DNA of 64,000 nt, from assembly GCA_019187405.1 (NCBI GenBank), contig JABAQZ010000008.1, positions 82,040 to 146,039 of the forward strand, written 5' to 3'. Positions 43,407-53,116 of the stretch are shown in pieces. Position 1 is the stretch's first letter. Each line of letters begins with the position of its first letter. The notes below the pieces were generated by a model. It saw nothing but the letters and a program-made list of their open reading frames with translations, was not told the DNA's origin and searched no databases. This stretch comes from Ignavibacteria bacterium (lineage in GTDB: Bacteria > Bacteroidota > Ignavibacteria > Tepidaquicellales > Tepidaquicellaceae). The position numbers and the translations under genes were made by a program.

Positions 43407-45359
43407 ATGGAAATTGTAACATCCGGCAATAAATACTGCACTGACTTAACTCGATATTCCAGATACTTAACAAGAGAAGTTAAAATCGGCAGCATACCTC
43501 TCGGTGGTAAAAATCCAATCCGCATTCAGTCAATGACTACATCCGATACTATGGATACATCTGCGACAGTTGAACAATCAATCAGAATAATTGAAGCCGG
43601 AGCTGATTATGTAAGAATCACGGCTCCGAGCATTAATGAAGCAAAAAATCTCGAAAACATAAAGAATGAATTAAGACGTCGAGGATATCAGACGCCTTTA
43701 ATTGCAGACATACATTTCACACCAAATGCCGCCGAATTTGCCGCAAGAGTTGTTGAAAAAGTTAGAGTCAATCCGGGTAATTATGCAGATAAGAAAAAAT
43801 TTTCGTTGATCGAATACACTGAAAGCGACTATGAAAATGAAATCGAAAGGATAAGAACAAAATTTTCGCCACTGGTAAAAATTTGCAAAGAGTACGGAAC
43901 TGCAATTAGGATAGGAACCAATCACGGCTCGCTCTCTGATAGAATCATGAGCAGATTTGGCGATACTCCTCTGGGAATGGTTGAGTCGGCGCTTGAATTT
44001 GTAAGAATTTGCGAGGAACTGGATTATCATGAGATTGTGCTTTCTATGAAAGCAAGCAATCCGAAGATAATGATCGAAGCATACAGACTGCTGATTAATA
44101 AGATGGAAGACGAAGGAATGAATTATCCGCTTCATCTCGGAGTTACCGAAGCTGGAGACGGAGAAGACGGAAGAATAAAATCTGCCATTGGAATTGGGAC
44201 TCTTCTTGAAGACGGAATCGGGGATACAATCAGGGTTTCTCTTACCGAAGAACCCGAATTCGAAATTCCCGTTGCAAAAAAGATTGTCCAAAGATATTCA
44301 GTCAGAAAAAACAGTAAAGAAATTACTTCCATTGAAATCAATCCGCTAAACCCATTTGATTACAAAAGAAGAGACACGTATGAAATCTTGAAAACAGGAT
44401 ATCACAATCCTCCGGTGGTTGTCATTTCTGCAGACGAAGCTGTTTATAAGAATCATGCCGGACTGAAAAGCGCAGGATATTTTTACAGCGAATCACTCGA
44501 CAAATGGAATATTGCCGACATGGCAGCTGATTTCATTTATCTTGGTTCAAAAGACATTGATTACAAACTTCCAGGCACTCTTAAAAAAATATTTGATTAT
44601 AAATTTTGGCTGGCATTAGATTTTAAAGAAGATTCTTTTCCGATTTACGAAATGGAAGAATTTGACAATGCCGAAATTAAATCACATAAGTTGAATTTTG
44701 TAAAAATAGCTGCTGATAATCTGCAGGGAATTTCAGCAGAATTATTTTCGGAAAAAAATAAAACGGTGATTGTTATGGAAAGTGAAAATGAAAATGCCAT
44801 GTCCGAAATGAGAAGATTTTTCATCGAGCTTATGAATAAAGAAATAAGAACTTCGGTAATTTTAAAGCGGAATTATGATACTGATGATATTGAGAAGTTT
44901 ATGATTTATGGTGCAATTGACACGGGGGGATTATTAAATGACGGATTGGGAGACGGTATATGGCTGGAGTCATTGAATGCCGGTTTAAAAAAAATTAACA
45001 GCGTGAGTTTTACAATACTGCAGGCTACCCGGTCGCGTATTTCAAAAACAGAATATATCTCGTGTCCGTCATGCGGCAGGACGCTTTTTGATTTGCAGAT
45101 TACCACGGACATGATAAGAAAAAAAACAGATCATTTGAAAGGACTTAAGATTGCTGTCATGGGTTGTATAGTAAACGGACCGGGAGAGATGGCAGATGCA
45201 GATTACGGATATGTAGGCAGCGGACCGGGAAAAATTACTCTTTACAAAGGCAGAGACATAATCAAAAGAAGTATATCATCCGAAACGGCAGTAGAAGAGC
45301 TTATAAACCTCATCAGAGAAAACGGCGATTGGACCGAGCCGTCAAATTTAAATAATTGA
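43407..45359 (+). CDS. ispG: 4-hydroxy-3-methylbut-2-en-1-yl diphosphate synthase, long three-domain form
   Basis: Fe-S enzyme of the MEP isoprenoid pathway (MEcPP to HMBPP). 650 residues against about 370 for E. coli IspG, because of a central TIM-barrel-like insert as in plant and Chlorobi/Bacteroidota enzymes. N-terminal barrel: IGGKNPIRIQSMTTSDTMDT... and IADIHFTPNAAEFAARVVEKVRVNPGNY. C-terminal [4Fe-4S] domain cysteines C553 and C556 (SCPSCGRTLFDL) and C587 (GCIVNGPGEMADADYGYVG). ATG start at 43407, four bases after the rhomboid gene. IspH, the next enzyme, is also in the window. Confidence 0.97.
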   Translation: MEIVTSGNKYCTDLTRYSRYLTREVKIGSIPLGGKNPIRIQSMTTSDTMDTSATVEQSIRIIEAGADYVRITAPSINEAKNLENIKNELRRRGYQTPLIADIHFTPNAAEFAARVVEKVRVNPGNYADKKKFSLIEYTESDYENEIERIRTKFSPLVKICKEYGTAIRIGTNHGSLSDRIMSRFGDTPLGMVESALEFVRICEELDYHEIVLSMKASNPKIMIEAYRLLINKMEDEGMNYPLHLGVTEAGDGEDGRIKSAIGIGTLLEDGIGDTIRVSLTEEPEFEIPVAKKIVQRYSVRKNSKEITSIEINPLNPFDYKRRDTYEILKTGYHNPPVVVISADEAVYKNHAGLKSAGYFYSESLDKWNIADMAADFIYLGSKDIDYKLPGTLKKIFDYKFWLALDFKEDSFPIYEMEEFDNAEIKSHKLNFVKIAADNLQGISAELFSEKNKTVIVMESENENAMSEMRRFFIELMNKEIRTSVILKRNYDTDDIEKFMIYGAIDTGGLLNDGLGDGIWLESLNAGLKKINSVSFTILQATRSRISKTEYISCPSCGRTLFDLQITTDMIRKKTDHLKGLKIAVMGCIVNGPGEMADADYGYVGSGPGKITLYKGRDIIKRSISSETAVEELINLIRENGDWTEPSNLNN

Positions 45360-45411
45360 AAGTAACTTTAGTTTAAATTTGAGTCAATAAAATCTACAAT
45401 TGAATTTATAT

Positions 45412-47088
45412 ATGGAAAAACTCAGCGATTTAATTAATAAAAGAATATCGAGAAGGGAATTACTGAAAACAGCTGGCAAGACAGCAGTATTCCTTTCTGC
45501 AGGAGCAATACTGCCTTCAGAATTTTTTAAAAATCCATTGTTTGGCAGATTAAACAATTTTAATGAAGAAATTCCTTTCAAGCCGATTCTTCCATCATCT
45601 GATGACAAGTTTATACTTCCAGAAGGATTCAATTACACGATAATCAGAAAATGGGGGGATAAAATTACGGGTAAATCAGATTACGGTTATAACAATGATT
45701 ATGTGGCTTATCTGCCGATAGATATGCTTGAAGGCGGGGAAAATTCTGATGACGGTCTGCTCGTAGTCAATCATGAATTCCCTTCTCCTTTATTCATTAA
45801 CAATTATACCGATGTTGATTTTGAAAACGGGAAATTAAAAACTCTTCGGGAAGTAAATGCGGAAAAAAAGAGCGTCGGTATTTCAATATTTCGCATCAAG
45901 CGTGAAAACGGACAATGGAAATTTGTCAATGATGAAAAGTATAACAGAAGAATTGATGCCAATTCAAAGATTGTGATATCTGGCAGAGCGTCGGGTACTG
46001 AAGAGATCAAGTATAAAAAGCGCGCAATCGGGACACTGGCAAACTGCAGCGGCTGCATTACGCCATGGGGAACATTCTTAAGCGCGGAAGAGAATTATCA
46101 GGATTATTTCACATCAAAGAATAAATGGGAGTACAGATGGAATGATCAGGATAAGGAATTCATTATCGAGCATTATGGATGGATTGTCGAGGTTGATCCT
46201 TTTAACAAAAGTTCAATACCACATAAGCGGACATCTCTCGGAAGATTCAGACATGAAAACGCGGCAATTGCATTAACACCCGAAAAAAAAGTAGTCGTAT
46301 ATATGGGAGATGATAAGGAAGATGAATGCGTCTATAAATTTATTACCGCGGATTCATTTAAGGAAAACGACAGAGATAGTAATATGAATCTTCTTAACTC
46401 GGGAGAATTGTATGCTGCTGATTTTAAAAATAATAAATGGCAGTTGATAGATTATGATAAAAGAGAAGAGCTGAAAAGCAAATTCAAATCACAGGCAGAT
46501 GTTCTCATTCGCTGTGATGCTGCTTCAAAAATAGTAGGAGGAACGCCTTGTGACAGACCTGAAGACATTGAAATTAATCCTGCTGACAAATCAGTGTTCA
46601 TTTCATTTTCAAACAATTTTAAAAAACAAAACATACACGGAAGCATCATAAGATTGATTGAGAAGGAAAATAATCCCGCAAGTATGGAGTTTGAATGGGA
46701 GGTTTTTCTGACTGGTGGAGTCAGCGCCGGCTTTTCCTGTCCAGATAATCTTACATTTGACAGCAGTGGTAATCTCTGGGTGCTCAGTGACATCTCCACC
46801 GGCAGATTGAATAAGAAAGACCACAAGCCTTTTAAAAATAATGGAATGTTTATGATACCGACTTCGGGAATAAACAAAGGCAGAGTTTATCAATTCGCTT
46901 CGGGACCCCGCGGTTCGGAATTATGCGGAGGAAATTTTACTCCGGATGAGTCAACTATGTTTCTTTCAATACAGCATCCCGGAGAAGACAGCACGGATAT
47001 AGAAAATCCAACAAGCAGATGGCCTGATTATGGAAAAGAAATACCGAAACCGGCTGTCGTTGCAATAACAGGTTTTAAAAAAACCTGA
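45412..47088 (+). CDS. PhoX-like DUF839 protein with Tat signal
   Basis: Exported protein of the PhoX/DUF839 beta-propeller family. N-terminal twin-arginine signal RISRRELLKTAGKTAVFLSAGAILP; beta-propeller body with LPEGFNYTIIRKWGD, DGLLVVNHE, NCSGCITPWGTFLSAEENYQDYF, FRHENAAIALTPEKKVVVYMGDD, the CDRPEDIEINPADKSVFISF segment and a C-terminal LSIQHPGEDS. Those segments match calcium/iron alkaline phosphatase PhoX. A role in periplasmic phosphate release is a family inference; activity is not shown by the sequence. Start ATG 45412; TTG 45400 would add four residues. Confidence 0.88.
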   Translation: MEKLSDLINKRISRRELLKTAGKTAVFLSAGAILPSEFFKNPLFGRLNNFNEEIPFKPILPSSDDKFILPEGFNYTIIRKWGDKITGKSDYGYNNDYVAYLPIDMLEGGENSDDGLLVVNHEFPSPLFINNYTDVDFENGKLKTLREVNAEKKSVGISIFRIKRENGQWKFVNDEKYNRRIDANSKIVISGRASGTEEIKYKKRAIGTLANCSGCITPWGTFLSAEENYQDYFTSKNKWEYRWNDQDKEFIIEHYGWIVEVDPFNKSSIPHKRTSLGRFRHENAAIALTPEKKVVVYMGDDKEDECVYKFITADSFKENDRDSNMNLLNSGELYAADFKNNKWQLIDYDKREELKSKFKSQADVLIRCDAASKIVGGTPCDRPEDIEINPADKSVFISFSNNFKKQNIHGSIIRLIEKENNPASMEFEWEVFLTGGVSAGFSCPDNLTFDSSGNLWVLSDISTGRLNKKDHKPFKNNGMFMIPTSGINKGRVYQFASGPRGSELCGGNFTPDESTMFLSIQHPGEDSTDIENPTSRWPDYGKEIPKPAVVAITGFKKT

Positions 47089-47394
47089 CACATCAGCTGT
47101 TTGGAAATTTGTCTTTGACGCTTTGCAATTCAAAATAAGTTCATCTGAAAATTGTGAAATTTCACATTTCAATTTTTTATATTGTGCCTACTCAGAGTTT
47201 AATTTTACATACAAAACATAGTATGAAATAAAATTTTTAATCTCGACTAATCCGATAAATCAAGAACACACTATTTAATGAATTAACAGAATAAGTATAG
47301 CAGCAAAGCAAAAACAGTAGCAAATGTGTATGTTCTATTTACTCTTTGACTTTAATATCAGAATGCGAATAGTTAATTTTAAAAAACAAAATAA
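47089..47394. other. Intergenic region upstream of hflX
   Basis: 306 bp, AT-rich, no coding frame of note. It contains the perfect 14-bp palindrome at 47153-47166. The region next to hflX probably holds its promoter. No clear terminator follows the PhoX-like gene. Confidence 0.4.
47153..47166. promoter_or_regulatory. 14-bp perfect palindrome, CRP/FNR-like half-sites
   Basis: TGTGAAATTTCACA is a perfect palindrome, half-sites TGTGA and TCACA with a four-base spacer. Such half-sites fit CRP/FNR-family proteins, although Crp itself uses six bases. It is about 230 bp upstream of the hflX start and about 65 bp after the PhoX-like stop. Confidence 0.35.
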
Positions 47395-48684
47395 TTGATA
47401 AATACCAGAAAGGATTCGGAAAAAACGGTTTTAGTCTGTTATTCAAGCAGAAAAGATAAAAAGCATTTTCATTACGAAGAAACTCTTGAAGAGCTGAAAT
47501 TTCTTGCCGAGACAGCAGGAGCTGATGTTGTAAAAGCATTTTATCAGGAAAAAGATACATTTGACGTTAGATTCATGATTGGTAAAGGCAAGGCGGAAGA
47601 AATTTCTGAATATGTTACTGAGAATGACATAAGTCTGGTTATTTTTGAAAACGAACTTTCTTACACACAGCTTCGAAATCTTGAGCAGAAAATCAAATGT
47701 AAAATAATAGACAAATCAAAATTAATACTTGATATCTTTGCTTCCAATGCCAGAACAGCGCAGGCTAAACTTCAGGTTGAGCTTGCACAGCTTGAATATT
47801 CACTTCCGAGGCTTACCCGTCAATGGACGCACCTATCGAAACAGTTTGGAGGAATAGGCACTAAAGGTCCGGGTGAAACACAGATTGAAACCGACAGAAG
47901 ACTTATCAAGACAAGGATTTCTGTTTTAAAGGAAAAACTTTTAAAAGTAGATGAGCAGAGAAAGACACAATCAAAAGACAGAAAAAAGTTTTTTAGAATT
48001 TCACTGGTAGGATATACCAATGCAGGAAAATCCACGCTTCTGAATGTACTAACGGGAGCAAATGTTTATGTTGAAAACAAACTCTTTGCTACGCTTGATA
48101 CTTCAACAAGATCTCTTGAATTAGATGTGAATGAAAAATCAGGTGATCTCTCGAGATATCCCAAAAAGGTACTTTTATCGGATACCGTTGGCTTTATCAA
48201 AAATTTGCCTCATGATTTGATTGAATCTTTTAAATCCACTTTATCAGAAGTTGTTGATTCGGATTTACTGCTTCATGTTATAGATTTGTCAAATCACAAC
48301 TTTGAGGAGCAGATGGAAGTCGTTAAATCCACATTGGAAGAAATTCATGCATCAGGAAAATCCGTGATAAATGTTTTTAACAAAGCCGATTTGGTAAAGG
48401 ATACTGATGTTATTAATCATGTGAAAACTAAATTTAAAAATGCTGTGGTTATCTCTGCCCAAAAAGGACTGAATGTAAATGCCGTTATCGAAAAAATTAA
48501 AGAAGAACTTAACAAAAATAATATCGAAAAGACAATCAGATTAAAAGCTGATGAGCATAAGAAGCTAAGCGCCATTTACAAGCTTGCAGAAGTTAGCAAC
48601 GTGAAATATCTGAAAAACAGCATTAAAGTAACTTTGAAAACAAATGATAAAAACATATCTTACATAGAGAAGTTAACAGAATGA
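47395..48684 (+). CDS. hflX: HflX-family ribosome-associated GTPase
   Basis: 429 residues: N-terminal HflX domain (about 1-190; RFMIGKGKAEEI, KLQVELAQLEYSLPRL, FGGIGTKGPGETQIETDRR), then the GTPase domain with G1 GYTNAGKST (about 206-214), switch LDTSTRSL, G3 DTVGFI, G4 NKAD and G5 ISAQKG. HflX splits stalled or hibernating 70S ribosomes. Start is TTG at 47395. It is the first gene after the phoX-like gene in the plus-strand series and precedes the acyl-CoA dehydrogenase gene by about 50 bp. Confidence 0.95.
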   Translation: MINTRKDSEKTVLVCYSSRKDKKHFHYEETLEELKFLAETAGADVVKAFYQEKDTFDVRFMIGKGKAEEISEYVTENDISLVIFENELSYTQLRNLEQKIKCKIIDKSKLILDIFASNARTAQAKLQVELAQLEYSLPRLTRQWTHLSKQFGGIGTKGPGETQIETDRRLIKTRISVLKEKLLKVDEQRKTQSKDRKKFFRISLVGYTNAGKSTLLNVLTGANVYVENKLFATLDTSTRSLELDVNEKSGDLSRYPKKVLLSDTVGFIKNLPHDLIESFKSTLSEVVDSDLLLHVIDLSNHNFEEQMEVVKSTLEEIHASGKSVINVFNKADLVKDTDVINHVKTKFKNAVVISAQKGLNVNAVIEKIKEELNKNNIEKTIRLKADEHKKLSAIYKLAEVSNVKYLKNSIKVTLKTNDKNISYIEKLTE

Positions 48685-48732
48685 AAAAACATACTCACAA
48701 ACAATTTATAAAAAAAGAAAAAATATATTATC

Positions 48733-49911
48733 ATGCAAACAGTAGGAACATTTAAAGGCGTTGATTATTATGCAATCGACGACATGCTGACGGATGAAGA
48801 AAAATCCATCAGAGATACGGTAAGAGATTTTGTCTCAGAAGAAGTAATTCCAATCATAGAGGAATACAATCAGGAAATGCAGTTTCCAACACAATTGATT
48901 TCAAAAATGGCTGAACTCGGAATATTCGGTCCGACTTTGCCTGTTGAATACGGCGGTATGGGTATAAACAACATTGCTTATGGACTTATTATGCAGGAGC
49001 TGGAAAGAGGCGACAGCGGGGTTAGGAGTTTTGCTTCAGTACAATCGGCTCTTGTTATGTATCCTATCTACACATTCGGAAGCGAAGAGCAGAGAAAAAA
49101 ATATCTTCCTAAACTTGCAAAAGCCGAGATGATAGGATGCTTTGGACTGACTGAACCGGATTTCGGAAGTAATCCCGGAGGAATGATAACGAAAGCCGAA
49201 AAAGTTAAAGGCGGTTACATGCTAAACGGGGCAAAGATGTGGATTACAAACGGAACAATAGCTGATGTAGCAGTAGTATGGGCAAAGTTTGAAGGAAAAG
49301 TCAGAGGATTTCTTGTAGAAAAAGGCACCAAAGGTTTTTCTGCTCCGGAAACTAAAGGCAAGCTTTCGCTTAGAGCTTCGGTTACTTCAGAGTTAGTATT
49401 TGAAGACTGTATGATTCCAGAAGACAGTATTTTACCCAACAGTACCGGATTGAAATCTCCATTAATGTGTCTTACGCAGGCAAGATACGGAATTGCATGG
49501 GGAGTTGTAGGACTTGCAATGGAGTGTTACAATACTGCATTAAATTATTCGCTGTCAAGAATTCAATTTGGCAAACCGATTGCTGCTTATCAGATTACTC
49601 AGGAAAAACTTGCTTACATGCTGACTGAAATAACTAAAGCACAGCTTTTGAATTATCAGCTTGCTAAACTAAAAGATTCCGGGAAGATGAGACCTCAGCA
49701 AGTTTCGCTCGCAAAGAGAAACAATTGCGAAATTGCAAAAAACATTGCGTCAATTGCAAGAGAAATGCTCGGCGCAAACGGTATACTTGATGAATATCCG
49801 GTAATGAGACACATGAACAATATCGAATCAGTAAAGACTTATGAGGGAACTCACGAGATGCATACCTTGATACTTGGTGAAGATGTAACCGGCATTGCTG
49901 CATTTGAATAA
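48733..49911 (+). CDS. Acyl-CoA dehydrogenase, glutaryl-CoA dehydrogenase subfamily
   Basis: FAD enzyme oxidising acyl-CoA at the alpha-beta bond. 392 residues, normal length. Visible: PVEYGGMGINNIAYGLIMQELERGDSGVRSF, CFGLTEPDFGSNPGGM, MWITNGTIADVAVVWAK and the FAD/Glu segment VKTYEGTHEMHTLILGEDVTGIAAF with catalytic E371, the arrangement of glutaryl-CoA dehydrogenases. Whether it decarboxylates glutaryl-CoA or is a general short-chain enzyme cannot be settled here. ATG start at 48733. Confidence 0.92.
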   Translation: MQTVGTFKGVDYYAIDDMLTDEEKSIRDTVRDFVSEEVIPIIEEYNQEMQFPTQLISKMAELGIFGPTLPVEYGGMGINNIAYGLIMQELERGDSGVRSFASVQSALVMYPIYTFGSEEQRKKYLPKLAKAEMIGCFGLTEPDFGSNPGGMITKAEKVKGGYMLNGAKMWITNGTIADVAVVWAKFEGKVRGFLVEKGTKGFSAPETKGKLSLRASVTSELVFEDCMIPEDSILPNSTGLKSPLMCLTQARYGIAWGVVGLAMECYNTALNYSLSRIQFGKPIAAYQITQEKLAYMLTEITKAQLLNYQLAKLKDSGKMRPQQVSLAKRNNCEIAKNIASIAREMLGANGILDEYPVMRHMNNIESVKTYEGTHEMHTLILGEDVTGIAAFE

Positions 49912-50379
49912 TTTATTTTGATACTGGATTCTAAGCAGTAAAAGTAAATCACGTTCAAAGGAAAAATCAAGTCTGCTCCGGAAGATTACTGAAATACCCG
50001 TCACAGCGAGAATAGAATTGCTGTAGTGGAATGTTTAGAAAATTACTTTATGAAAAATCTACGCCAAGACTTGTGAGTTACAGTTTTCATTTATGGAAAT
50101 CCGGGATTAACAATTGATCTTGGCATTTGTGTTAAGCTGACATTACAAAACTTTCATTTGGTAAATAAGACTCTTTAAAATTTCTGATTTGAATTTGGGA
50201 ATCTGACGTTTAAGGAATTTCAAAATCCGGATAATATTATTTAATCGGTACATCCGCCAAACTGAATTTATTTATATTAGAAAAGAGCTAAAAATTTTTA
50301 TTGCAAAGAAGATTTAATGAAAAATAAAAAACTGGGTACAAGAAAAAAGATCTTGATGACTTATTCAATTTGAATCATA
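49912..50379. other. Intergenic region between the acyl-CoA dehydrogenase and ispH genes
   Basis: 468 bp with no supported gene. Two short ATG frames occur (28 and 18 codons) without ribosome-binding sites or recognisable content. No terminator hairpin with T-tract was seen. Lower AT content over 49960-50060 than the flanks could mark a decayed gene, but I cannot identify one. Confidence 0.35.
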
Positions 50380-51606
50380 ATGAAATCCTTTGACATACCC
50401 GTATTTTACCGCAGTCCTTTAATCTCAAAGATAAAGCATTTCAGAAAATCCGGAGATCCAAGAAAAAAAGATTATATGCCTACAAGCTTGGATTTCGGAC
50501 CGGTGGTATTTTATATTGCAAGACATTTTGGATTTTGCTACGGTGTAGAGAATGCAATTGAAATTTCATACAAAGCAATCGAAGAAAATTCGGGGAAGAG
50601 AATTTTTTTATTGAGCGAAATGATTCATAATTTAGAAGTAAATAATGATTTGATTTCAAGAGGAGTGAGGTTTATTATGGATACGAGCGGGAGAGAAATT
50701 ATGAAATGGGATGAACTTAATCCCGATGACATTGTAATCATTCCGGCTTTCGGAACAACGCTGGAAATAGAAAAGAAACTTTCGGCAAGAGGCATAAATC
50801 CATTGAGGTACAATACTACATGTCCGTTCGTTGAAAAAGTATGGAACCGCGCGGAATCTCTCGGCAGAAATAATTTTACGGTAGTAGTTCACGGAAAGTA
50901 TAAGCATGAGGAGACAAGAGCTACATTTTCACACAGCAAGGAATCTGCTCCGACTGTTGTTGTCAGAGATCTCGCCGAAGCAAAAGTACTTGGGCAAATT
51001 ATAAAAAATGAAAAACCGGCTGAATTTTTTTATAAACGCTTCAAACATAAACACTCCGGCGGATTTAATCCTGAAAAGCATCTTGATAGAGTCGGTGTCG
51101 TAAATCAAACAACAATGCTTGCTACCGAAACGCTTGCAATTTCTGATTATCTTAAAAATGTACTTATTGAAAAGTTCGGCGAGAATTCCATTAAGGAACA
51201 TTTTGCAGATACAAGAGATACGCTGTGTTATGCCACCCATGACAATCAAAATGCAACCTATGCTTTGCTTGATACGGATGCAGATATTGCAATCGTAGTG
51301 GGAGGCTATAACAGTTCTAATACTTCTCATATCGTCGAGCTTTGCAGCGAAAAGCTTCCGACATACTTTATTTCATCTTCAGAAAAATTAATTTCGGATA
51401 AACTGATCTGTCATTTCAACATTCACAATCAAAAAGAAGAAACTGAAGAAAATTATTTACCTGATAAAAATCCTGTAAAAATTATTCTGACAAGCGGAGC
51501 ATCGTGTCCTGATTCTATTGTAGATGATGTGCTGCAGAAAATACTTTCTTTTTATCCGGATGTTAAAAAATCTACAGATGTATTAAATGAGATTAATGCA
51601 TTATGA
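50380..51606 (+). CDS. ispH: 4-hydroxy-3-methylbut-2-enyl diphosphate reductase, long form
   Basis: Last MEP-pathway enzyme, converting HMBPP to IPP and DMAPP using an Fe-S cluster. 408 residues against about 316 in E. coli, the longer type of cyanobacteria and plants. Three cluster cysteines: C53 (FGFCYGVENAI), C148 (NTTCPFVEKV), C376 (TSGASCPDSIVDD). Conserved VVHGKYKHEETRATF, VNQTTMLATET, IVVGGYNSSNTSHIVELC. The first ~40 residues precede the conserved core. ATG start at 50380. Together with ispG, the window covers the last two steps of the pathway. Confidence 0.96.
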   Translation: MKSFDIPVFYRSPLISKIKHFRKSGDPRKKDYMPTSLDFGPVVFYIARHFGFCYGVENAIEISYKAIEENSGKRIFLLSEMIHNLEVNNDLISRGVRFIMDTSGREIMKWDELNPDDIVIIPAFGTTLEIEKKLSARGINPLRYNTTCPFVEKVWNRAESLGRNNFTVVVHGKYKHEETRATFSHSKESAPTVVVRDLAEAKVLGQIIKNEKPAEFFYKRFKHKHSGGFNPEKHLDRVGVVNQTTMLATETLAISDYLKNVLIEKFGENSIKEHFADTRDTLCYATHDNQNATYALLDTDADIAIVVGGYNSSNTSHIVELCSEKLPTYFISSSEKLISDKLICHFNIHNQKEETEENYLPDKNPVKIILTSGASCPDSIVDDVLQKILSFYPDVKKSTDVLNEINAL

Positions 51607-51798
51607 TTTCTATGTGCTGCACACTATGCTGACGGGGAAAGATTCTAAATAATCAGTTCATCTCTTAGTAAAATGTCTCTGAACACTTTTGCGTAAAAAA
51701 ATATTCTTGTCATTAATAAAAATTTCTTTTCCGCTCTGTTGTTTATTTAACACATTGCTCCATTGAGTAATTCATAGTGTTTCGAAGAGTAAGAATAG

Positions 51799-51837
51799 AA
51801 AAAAAAATCAGCGCAACTCTGTGTAAAGCAGCGCTGA
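51799..51837 (-). terminator. Rho-independent terminator after the deoxyhypusine-synthase-like gene
   Basis: On the minus strand: 7-bp stem TCAGCGC/GCGCTGA with a 16-base loop, then about nine T. It lies 54 nt past the stop at 51891. On the plus strand the A-tract precedes the stem, so it acts only on minus-strand transcripts. Confidence 0.85.
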
Positions 51838-51890
51838 GAAAAACAAATGCTGATTTGTACTGATAGGAAATGCGTTCTTTAAATATACAA

Positions 51891-52928
51891 TTAAGCTTCG
51901 ATATTTTCTTTTGTGAACATCTTTTGGAAATTTCTTTTCTTCCTGTTTTTCCAATTGCCTTTATGATATGCATAACTGACAATTATCGGCATAGCAATAG
52001 TTGCTTCGCAGTAAACCATTTGCTCGTAAGTCATGTCAACTTTACCCCATGAACTTGCTTCTTTAAGCGTCGAACCCGATAAAGCTCCGTCTCTGTCATC
52101 GGCAACTGTAATCTGAATTGCATATTTATGCATGGGAACTTCTTTGTCGAGAATTTCCGCTGCGACAACGGTGTCTTGTGCAAAGTTTTTAGGAACACCT
52201 CCGCCGACCATAAACAATCCGGATTCAAATGCTTCGAGTTTGATCTTTGTCAATTCAAGAAAATCTTTTGCCGAATCAATGGAAACATTAGATTCGGGAT
52301 TATTCCACTGATGATGCACAAATCCGAAACCAGCCGAACAATCAGAAAATGCCGGCACAAATATCGGAACGTTATTTTCATAAGCTGCAAGCACGACAGA
52401 ATCCTTATTCTTTCCGTGCTTCGATAAATATTCTCCCATGTGCCAGATAAATTCCCTCGAAGAATAAGGTCGTTTTTCAAGTGAATCGCAGATCTTTGCA
52501 ATTGTCATATCGCATTCACGAAGATCCTCCTCATCTATGTAAGTATCATAAATTCTGTCAATCATGAGTTCACGAAGTTCGTTGTCATCTACAAACTGCG
52601 AGCCTTTGTAATGCTTGAATCCAAGTCCTTCAAAAAAATCCTGATCGACCATTATAGCTCCAGTCGAAATTATTGCATCCACCATATTATTACGCACCAT
52701 ATCAACAACGACATTTTTAAGTCCGGCTGAAAAAAGAGAGCCGGCAAGACAAAGCATGACAGAACAGTTTTTGTCGGAAAGCATCATATCGTAATATTTG
52801 GCTGCAGTTGCAAGCTCTCTCGATGAAAATGCCATATCTTTCATGGCATCTACAAGAGCAGTCATATTATGCTTCTTTATATCTATATGTTGAATCGTAT
52901 CTTGTAAAAAATCTTTTTTGGTTTTCAT
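51891..52928 (-). CDS. Deoxyhypusine synthase family protein
   Basis: 345-residue NAD-dependent deoxyhypusine-synthase-like protein. Key regions: SVMLCLAGSLFSAGL, NMVDAIISTGAIMVDQDFFEGLG, VPIFVPAFSDCSAGFG, MVGGGVPKNFAQDTVVAAEIL and SGSTLKEASSWGKVD, in which K296 matches the lysine (human K329) that forms the enzyme-substrate imine. Bacteria lack eIF5A, so the protein substrate is absent; polyamine roles such as homospermidine synthesis are the accepted guess. ATG start at 52928. An agmatinase-like gene lies about 6 kb away on the same strand. Followed by its own terminator. Confidence 0.9.
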   Translation of the reverse strand: MKTKKDFLQDTIQHIDIKKHNMTALVDAMKDMAFSSRELATAAKYYDMMLSDKNCSVMLCLAGSLFSAGLKNVVVDMVRNNMVDAIISTGAIMVDQDFFEGLGFKHYKGSQFVDDNELRELMIDRIYDTYIDEEDLRECDMTIAKICDSLEKRPYSSREFIWHMGEYLSKHGKNKDSVVLAAYENNVPIFVPAFSDCSAGFGFVHHQWNNPESNVSIDSAKDFLELTKIKLEAFESGLFMVGGGVPKNFAQDTVVAAEILDKEVPMHKYAIQITVADDRDGALSGSTLKEASSWGKVDMTYEQMVYCEATIAMPIIVSYAYHKGNWKNRKKRNFQKMFTKENIEA

Positions 52929-53039
52929 ATTCTATTAAATTTTGTTTTATAAATATAAAGATTTTGCGAGGGTAATGAAATGATATTCCGATTTTGGAAA
53001 GCTTGAGCGGATAGCAAGCAGGTTTAATCTTAAAATAAT

Positions 53040-53097
53040 TTTTTTAAAAAAATCCGTCATTTAAATAATCATTGAAACGGATTATTCAAATGACGGA
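53040..53097 (-). terminator. Long-stem rho-independent terminator of the LamG/dockerin gene
   Basis: Stem arms 53053-53070 and 53079-53097, about 18 bp with one mismatch, loop about 8 bases, starting TCCGTCATTT / AAATGACGGA. On the minus strand it is followed by a T-rich tract (53041-53052, with A run). It lies 20 nt past the stop at 53117. Confidence 0.85.
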
Positions 53098-53116
53098 ATA
53101 TCGTTCTATAAAAATT

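Noticed and set aside
43698..44291. 197-codon minus-strand frame opposite ispG
   Set aside because: Antisense shadow of the conserved IspG barrel; no family content.
50029..50373. Two short ATG frames (28 and 18 codons) upstream of ispH
   Set aside because: No ribosome-binding site, no domain, low-complexity or random composition.
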